Shown: one piece after another, positions 57,377 through 64,000 of the stretch
Position numbering within the stretch: the first letter of the stretch is position 1
Layout of the letters: every line of letters begins with the position of its first letter
DNA from: Xiphias gladius
Lineage: Eukaryota > Chordata > Actinopteri > Istiophoriformes > Xiphiidae
Length of the DNA stretch: 64,000 nucleotides
Reading direction: 5' to 3'
Assembly: GCF_016859285.1 (NCBI RefSeq)
Contig: NC_053416.1
Location: forward strand, 9,918,501-9,982,500
Position numbers and translations under genes: made by a program
The notes under the pieces: generated by a model
Databases searched by the model: none
What the model was told of the DNA's origin: nothing
The model's input: the letters and a program-made list of their open reading frames with translations, nothing else

Positions 57377-60300
57377 TCCCATCCCCCATGCACTCCTTCC
57401 ACACTGCAGATGTGTTTGTGTGCGTGTGTGTGTGTGCGTGAGCGCAAGTGTAATTTACATAAGGGACAGTTTAAAGAGGAAAATTAGAGAACAAGCAAGG
57501 TCATAATTCGAATGTGCTTTAAATCTGAAGCATCTCCCCTTTTGTACATTTTAACATAGTCTGTAACTAGCTTGCCTGTCAGTTAATGGCTGTTACGTGG
57601 GTGATTATATGAGTTAACAAGTGGACACAGATGGAGATGAGTGGGACAGCTAATATCGGAATATTGTCAAGCATTCAGCTTTCTGTTAGATGTTAAAGAG
57701 GCACAGCTAATTCCTTGTCGAATGTTAATGAAGCTCAAACGTTTCTTTGGACAAAGTTAGACTCAGAGGCCAGAGTTGGATTTCATAGAAGCTTTTTCTT
57801 TGGTACTGGATCAAGGCCTCTTATATACTCTACATAAAAATCTGCACAAAAATGGATGTTTCCTTGCAGTGTTTCATAGTAAAATGTGCAGTCCAGACTT
57901 TACAGCGACAAATCCTTTAACTGCATCGTTACAGAACTATAAATATTGCTCAGCAACCAATAAACAAACACACAGGTTATATCTTTTTAAACAGATGAAC
58001 CGGTGCCCTGGCAAAATGAGAAAATCGTCCATCTTTCACTCTTGACCTGTTTAGAGGTTACAAAAAACTTGCTTTCCCTCTTGTCAGAGCTTTTCTTGCA
58101 GTAATGGAGATTTCGGTCTGTACAGGCACATATTCCACTATGATGATCAATTTCAAATATATAACTGAGCCCACACACCTTTGTTGGTGTAGGAACACCC
58201 TGTGTGGCGTATGTAACAGGCCTTAGTTCGAACTTGGTCGCATTGTACCTTTTGTAATGGCCAGCCTGTTTGTCCAGACATTTAACTGCAGACATTTCAG
58301 CAGTGAATCAGACAGATTTTGTTGCCTTTTACTTGAAGAACCTTCACCTGGTAGAGATTGAGAATGTGTGTTAATTGACCGGATTGTCTTATGAATATGT
58401 TTCAGGCTGGTTTCACTGAGCTGACAGCTTTTTAAAGCTAATGAAGAAATTCACACTCAAAGTGTGTGTCATTTTTTGACCATCTCAACTTTTGGTACAT
58501 GGAAATCTTTGATGTGGCAAAAATCACAAATCAACTAGTTGGCATTGTAGGTTGATCAAATTATGTTGCACCCCATTTAGCTCTGTATCAGAAAGCGATT
58601 TTTTTTTTCTTTTTTCTTTTTTTTTGGTTGCCTGCTGAGATGAAAGGTTTTCCTTACCTTACCTGTTGGTTTCGGGTTGCGAAGAGTGCCCCCTCATTCA
58701 TTTTCCAGTCCACGCAGGACATTCTGTTTAATTGGGAGAGTTTGTATAATTTAAGACAGATACCACCAGTCTATGACTGTGCATGCTTTATGTTTCACAG
58801 TGGGGAGGGATAGCCAAGAACTTTTGACAGAACATGACAGGTTAAAAATACTAAGCGAATGTTTTCAACAATTAAATTGAAGTACGTGACTTTGATGTTC
58901 TCTTGGAGCAGTTTGCCATAATTTATCTTGCTTATTTTTTCTCGCTTAGCCCAGGCTCTCTGTGTATCTCTAAGTACGACTCTGATGAGCTAAATATTTC
59001 CTGAGTTTTTGGTCAAAGCTCAGTGTTTGCTTCTGAAGCATGAGGAACGGATCTTTAAGTAATTTTTTAGTCATTCACATTTCTTTGTCAGTTTTGTGTT
59101 GAATTTGCTGTCAGAGCATCCTGTGTTAAAAGCGCACATCTTTCTCTAATTGTAATACCCAGTCGAACCCAGGAACCCAGCCTGAAGAAGAGATGTTTCT
59201 TTGTTGGTTTTGTATGTACATATTTGAATTTATAAAAGCCAGAGGAATGGCAGCAAATATTGTTTGGCCAAAAATGTTAAAAGAATCCGAGCTTTATAAA
59301 TGCTTAATTTTCCAATTAGTTTTTGACATTTTCATCATTAGTATTGTTCCAGTCTCATCACCTGCTGTCATGCTTCAACTCAAACTGAAAACTCTTGGTG
59401 ATTTAGAGGGAAAGTTGTGCTAGTTTTCATACCAGAAAATGTAAAATTTGGTACTTGTGTAAATACTTGAAACCTTATTTTAAACTAAAAAAGTAATGTG
59501 AACCAACATTTGGTGAGAATATTGACTGTTATAATTCAAATGAAGTGATTGTGTTTCTTCCTAAACAGTTAAAAGATAGTGAGTAGACAAGATGAAGTAG
59601 GACTGTTGAGTTGTTGTACCGGCCTGTTAAAAAAGGCAGCCCTTTCATATGGCTGAAAAGGATTACCGTCATGCTTGCGTTGAGCCACGCGCCGTAAAAT
59701 CGGACATCGCATACGAGTTGAAGTGTGGATTCTAGAAATTGAGCTGAAAGTGGATACAAGTGTATCTTTTCTAAATGCAGTGCAGCGATGTGATGCTGAT
59801 GTGTATAGTGTAGGGTCATTCACGGAGTGGATAGGAGGTGACCGTCTTTGTGCTGCAGGTGAACATGAGGGTTGTTTTGGATTTAGTAAAGGCCGCAGAT
59901 TTTCACGAGCAGCAATGAGAAGGGCCAGTGACCTTTCCTTTTCCCACTTCTGATCTTAGCAGAAACAAACAGTTCATTTTTACACATGGCTAGGATCACT
60001 GGCTTTGTCTGCTTCATATCACACGTAGACAGCTGTTCGACTCCACACTTGTATCTAGATGTATTCTTAACTGGGTTCCTTGCATTTTACTCATGGAAAG
60101 CAGATTACATGTGCAAGTGATACTAATGCACACTTGATTCCACCTGAATTTTATATGACTTAAAGTAGTTGTTCCGTTCGTGATTGTACCACACACCAGT
60201 TACTCATCCTATTTCTTATTCGCCACCTGAATTGGTAGTGCTGTGTTAGGTTTAAGTGACACAAAGCCTCTCTACATTTCCACATTATTCCACCTTCTCC

Positions 60301-61235
60301 ATGTGAACTGTTAGTTGCATGCCTTGTTGTTGCTGCTGCTCCAGCCACCTTCTTCCTCTTGCTGATTATTGCAGCTAGAGTGGGAGGGAGCCAAACTGAG
60401 CCCTTGCCCTGGACGTACGCCACACGCAGCTGTAGCGTGGGATGGGAAAAACAGCAGCGTTAGGCCTGAAACTGCTGTGGACGATGGGGTGTCCCCCCAC
60501 TAAGGTAAACACTCAGACCACACACTCCTGCCCCTCCCCGAAACCCGCGTATACACTCACAAACACACTAAAACACAAATACAGATACACCTTTGGCCAC
60601 ACTGTCTATTCCTCAGCTGTCCTCAGGGATTTTTATTTGTCAGGATTTCAGATTTTTGGAAACGGCTCTCCCATCCTTTTTTAATGGGAGTTTACCTTCT
60701 TTCCTGCTTTTGATTTTCCTGATCTTATCCCTACAAGCATACTCTGCTCATACATTCCAGCTCCCAACATACTGCTCACACACCATCTTTTGAGGACATG
60801 TACGCCATCTTTTAGTCTAAATCTGAACCCTTGCTGAAACAGGCACATTGTTCTTATTACATCCCGTATCTGACAGCCTGTCACACAGGAGTATCAGGCA
60901 ATCACAGCCAGAGCTGGACGTGGGACATTTAGGTAGGATGCGTTGTTCTAGTTTTTGTAAATGTGCCCCTGGGGCCATTTTGGGGTTAAGTGCCTTGCTT
61001 AAGAGCACATCTGTAGGCCCTCCATTTCAGTGTTGAATAACCTGGCTCAGGATCGGTTGCTGGTTCAACGCTTGATTCCCCTTCTCCCCCAAAACAACGA
61101 TTTTTGATGCCACATTCAACTTGTATGAATGACAATGAACACAAATATTATCATTTTGTTTTAAATTACATTTTGTCCTATGTTCTTCGAAATGTTTAAT
61201 TATCAATAAATGAATTTCAATTGAAATTAAGTGTC
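57377..61235 (+). other. Region after rbm14, probably including its 3' UTR
   Basis: No supportable coding sequence on either strand over 3.8 kb. AATAAA occurs at 57959-57964 and at 61205-61210. An upstream signal would give a 0.6-kb 3' UTR, the later one a 3.8-kb UTR. Low-frequency simple sequence (T-rich near 58600) is present. Transcript evidence would be needed to choose. Confidence 0.45.
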
Positions 61236-64000
61236 TGTGTGTGATTATTTGTAGATGTGAGTTTGACTCTCAGAATTGAGCCAGTGATGAATCTGTGCTT
61301 AGGTGATGGTTAATTAGTGTTAATTTTAACATGTTTGTTGAGCAAGCATCAAATAACTCTACTAGAGCTCAGCATCAGATGACGTTTTATTCCATTTTCT
61401 TTCAAAAACATCAACCAATGCTTTTCAAATAAAAACCAATAATTTGATAACAATCAAAATCTGTTGATAATTCAATCACTTTGATATACAAAAAAAGAAA
61501 ATGAGAAGAAATTGAAGGTATGGAACCTCAATCCCTGCTAATGAGTTTTTCATGGACACTGCTGAGTTTCATGGCCTCAGCAACAATGAACAGTTTACAG
61601 GTGGATACTAGAGTAATGAATGAGTTTGGTGAATACAGAATACTGAGAGTATACTTTGGTAATATGATGAGTAGGTTTATGTGCATAAATGGACAAAGGG
61701 TGGAGCATGAAACTGCATAGACATGTGCCTGTCACTAGCATAACATGAAAATGAAGTTTCTGCTCTGGTAACTTATACGTCTGGTTTCCACCCTCCAGAT
61801 TAGTCCATGAAGTAGCTTCAGTGATGAATGCAAAGCTCTATTTTGGAAAGATCCCTGTTGAGTGTCTGCAGACACTCAAGTCAATAGATGCTGGTCTTGG
61901 GAGTCTTCCAAATATGGAAAATGCGGGAGTACAAGCAACCCATTGTTGTAAGTACCTCTTAATTTAAGTTCACCTTGTGTGTCGTTCTTTTTTTCTAAAG
62001 TTAAACAGCAGGTAGAAGTACTCTGTGCAGTGACTATTTATGTGGATACTGGGGCAGAAATATTTTAGAAATCCTTTTTTAGTCTTTTATTGGACTGGTA
62101 TGGAGTAGCAAGGAACTGAATGTGAGAGAAAAATTGCTTTCTTAAACTGCTAATGCTAAATCCTACCCCAGGTTTAAAACTAATTATTTGTTTGCCTTCA
62201 AGCAATTATGCTTTGGCTCTTAAATTGATTTAGCAGGGTAGAGGAAAATAGGGAAAGTTATATTCTTTATAATTAAACTATTGCTACAAAAAATATAGTG
62301 TACAGAGACATGGCTGACAGATGGAAATTTTGTTCATCTGTGCTCAAATAGCGGGGTTAAACAGTAACTGATCTCAAAAGCCCATGTCCAGGTCAGTACA
62401 CATTCTAGCCTGGTTTGCTGAAATTGCCTCAAAATAAAGTTGAAGCCACTACTGAATCCAAGCCCAGTTTCAGGAAACCAGTCCATGCTCTAGAGAATGG
62501 CTGGGGACTAATAAGTCAAGTTGATGGCAACAGACAGGACGAGACTTAGCAAACACGTTAAAAACACCACACAATGTGGACCAGACCAAACACATATTAC
62601 AGTACTTTGACTTTCAATCACAACCTCCCATGATGCTGCTGGCGTAGTATGAAAAAGGAGCAAGCATTCAAACACGTATTGAAAATAGCAATGCTTTAAT
62701 AAAGAGCGATTTTACAAGACTGCAATGTCTAGCTAGCTAGGTGATAACTGGCATTGACATCCATGGTGTTTTACAAAGATGCAGTTATGGTAACTGGGTT
62801 TGAAGTTTGATGGGTTACTTGCAAGTTGCATTTCTGCATGCGAGGCAGCCTTCAAACAGTTACAGACCCTACATTGTAAAACAGTTGATTATGAATGTCA
62901 ATGAACGTTCATGTCAAGAGGTAAGTAAAAAATCTCATGGAGAAATTTCGTTAACATTTTCCAAACACGCCGGTAAGTGAGAGTTCACACAATGGTCATG
63001 CTTTTACCGGGCACACAAGCCAATAAAAAGACGACACTTAATCATGCAAAAAAAGACAGTTTTTTGTCTCTAAAAATAAAAGAACAAAAAAATCCTTTAG
63101 AGTTCTGATATCATCCATCCGTTGTGACCTTGAATACGAAGAAGCTGCGCTTTGATGATGACTTTGGTGCAAAAAAATGTTCCTGTTTCGAAGAGGACAG
63201 ACCCTGTCCTGTCCCCTTCTTTGATGAAGACACTCTTGGTATAGACCAGTTGTGATAGTTTACCCTTGACCCCCACCCCCAAAACCCCACCCCCTTCCTC
63301 CTTGAGATGGACACAAACATCACAAACATCAACCCCACCCACCCCCACCCATCCCTGGATGATGACACCTTCAAAATACAACCATTCAAACACAGATACA
63401 GCAATAAATTGTCCCACGTACAGTAACATCATCCAATGGGGCTTCAATCACTTTACAGAGAGAGCACGTCTAGAAACACACGTACGGCATTACCTATATA
63501 CAGAGGACACAGTAACAGTCAGGTTGGCCCAGGGTGGATCGAGCTGCGTCGTGGGAATGAAGTACACAATTAAAAGAGCATTTAGCTGACGGAGAAAGAC
63601 AAACCACTGGAACGAGGAATAATGGGGGAGAGTGAAACAAGAATTTTCCAAAGGAGATATCCAAATGTCAGCTGGCCTCTTATTTAGAAACCTCAGAGAA
63701 TATCTCTCTGCTTGGTGACGATTTCTAACACAGAAGTCTCTCTCCGCTGGTAGTAGAGTCGCAGCTGCAGGTACAGAGGGGAGACTGTTTTTTTTCCAGG
63801 AAGCAAGCAGTTACAGTTCAGGGGTGAATCATAACGATGCGCCACCATACAGCTGCAATTTTCTGACGATTCTGTTAGAAATCACCACCCTGTGCAGCTC
63901 CAGCTGTCTGGAGAGGTTCCCCTCAGATTCACTTTGAGATTTCCAGGTCCAACAACTCGGCTTTTTTTGCGTTTTTTTAGCAGATGAGTGATCCTGGAGC
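61236..64000. other. Unassigned end of the window
   Basis: Mostly AT-rich sequence with one exon-like stretch (61799-61947). The last 900 bases are less AT-rich, with a C-rich stretch at 63270-63350. An open minus-strand frame of about 55 codons runs in from the window edge to near 63825, but I do not recognise it. It could be the 3' end of a minus-strand gene beyond the window. Confidence 0.4.
61799..61947 (+). other. Exon-like open stretch, gene unknown
   Basis: Preceded by a pyrimidine-rich TTTCCACCCTCCAG acceptor and followed by a consensus GTAAGT donor. It is open for 49 codons in one frame (starting LVHEVASVMNAKLYFGKIPV). An upstream ATG at 61520 opens a hydrophobic stretch with a possible donor at 61601, but the phases do not match. 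I do not recognise the product, and chance is a real alternative. Confidence 0.25.

Noticed and set aside
57051-57506. Alternative-frame proteins rich in His, Arg and Pro over the rbm14 tail
   Set aside because: Products of low-complexity codons read out of frame; the main frame has continuous phase from the RRMs.
63097-63447. 116-residue minus-strand frame near the window end
   Set aside because: Gly/Val-rich sequence from a C-rich plus-strand stretch, with no motif and no splice signals; more likely untranslated sequence.

Overview
The window is vertebrate nuclear DNA and reads as a ray-finned (probably percomorph) fish genome. Genes are split into many short exons with GT-AG introns. The spacers are full of long (TG)n tracts, Tc1-like transposons and short dispersed repeats of types I recognise from fish genomes. 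No bacterial, plasmid or viral gene order is present.

Six protein-coding genes could be rebuilt exon by exon, with reading phase agreeing across every junction. From left to right they are: the 3' part of ehbp1l1 (+; coiled-coil repeat, CH domain, bMERB domain, CAAX end), rce1 (+; CAAX protease), cd248 (+; endosialin-type receptor with C-type lectin, sushi-like and EGF modules), dpp3 (+; complete 18-exon zinc dipeptidyl peptidase III), a RIN-type SH2 gene (-; probably rin1, but with no VPS9 domain), and rbm14 (+; two RRMs and a Tyr/Gly/Ser-rich tail). Two tRNA genes sit in the spacers: tRNA-Glu(CTC) between ehbp1l1 and rce1, and tRNA-Ser(GCT) on the minus strand between cd248 and dpp3. Human orthologues of all six genes map to 11q13, so this is a rearranged block of conserved synteny rather than an operon.

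Layout: 1-12.1 kb ehbp1l1; 12.6-13.7 kb tRNA-Glu and a 0.58 kb inverted-repeat element; 13.9-17.9 kb rce1; 17.9-26.0 kb gene-poor spacer with microsatellites; 26.0-30.4 kb cd248; 30.4-32.8 kb spacer with tRNA-Ser and dispersed repeats; 32.9-45.3 kb dpp3, whose introns hold a Tc1-like element with a nested LINE and a 0.9 kb inverted-repeat element; 45.5-47.1 kb a dead Tc1 copy; 47.3-51.7 kb the RIN gene; about 51.7-52.4 kb a shared head-to-head promoter; 52.4-61.2 kb rbm14 with a probable long 3' region; 61.2-64 kb unassigned.

The observations most worth checking are the RIN gene that ends before any VPS9 domain, the GC-AG intron splitting the cd248 lectin domain, three clustered 1-bp losses in one ehbp1l1 repeat, a copied piece of dpp3 exon 2 inside a later dpp3 intron, and a perfect 26-bp inverted repeat in the cd248 intron. 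I found no convincing new multi-gene system.
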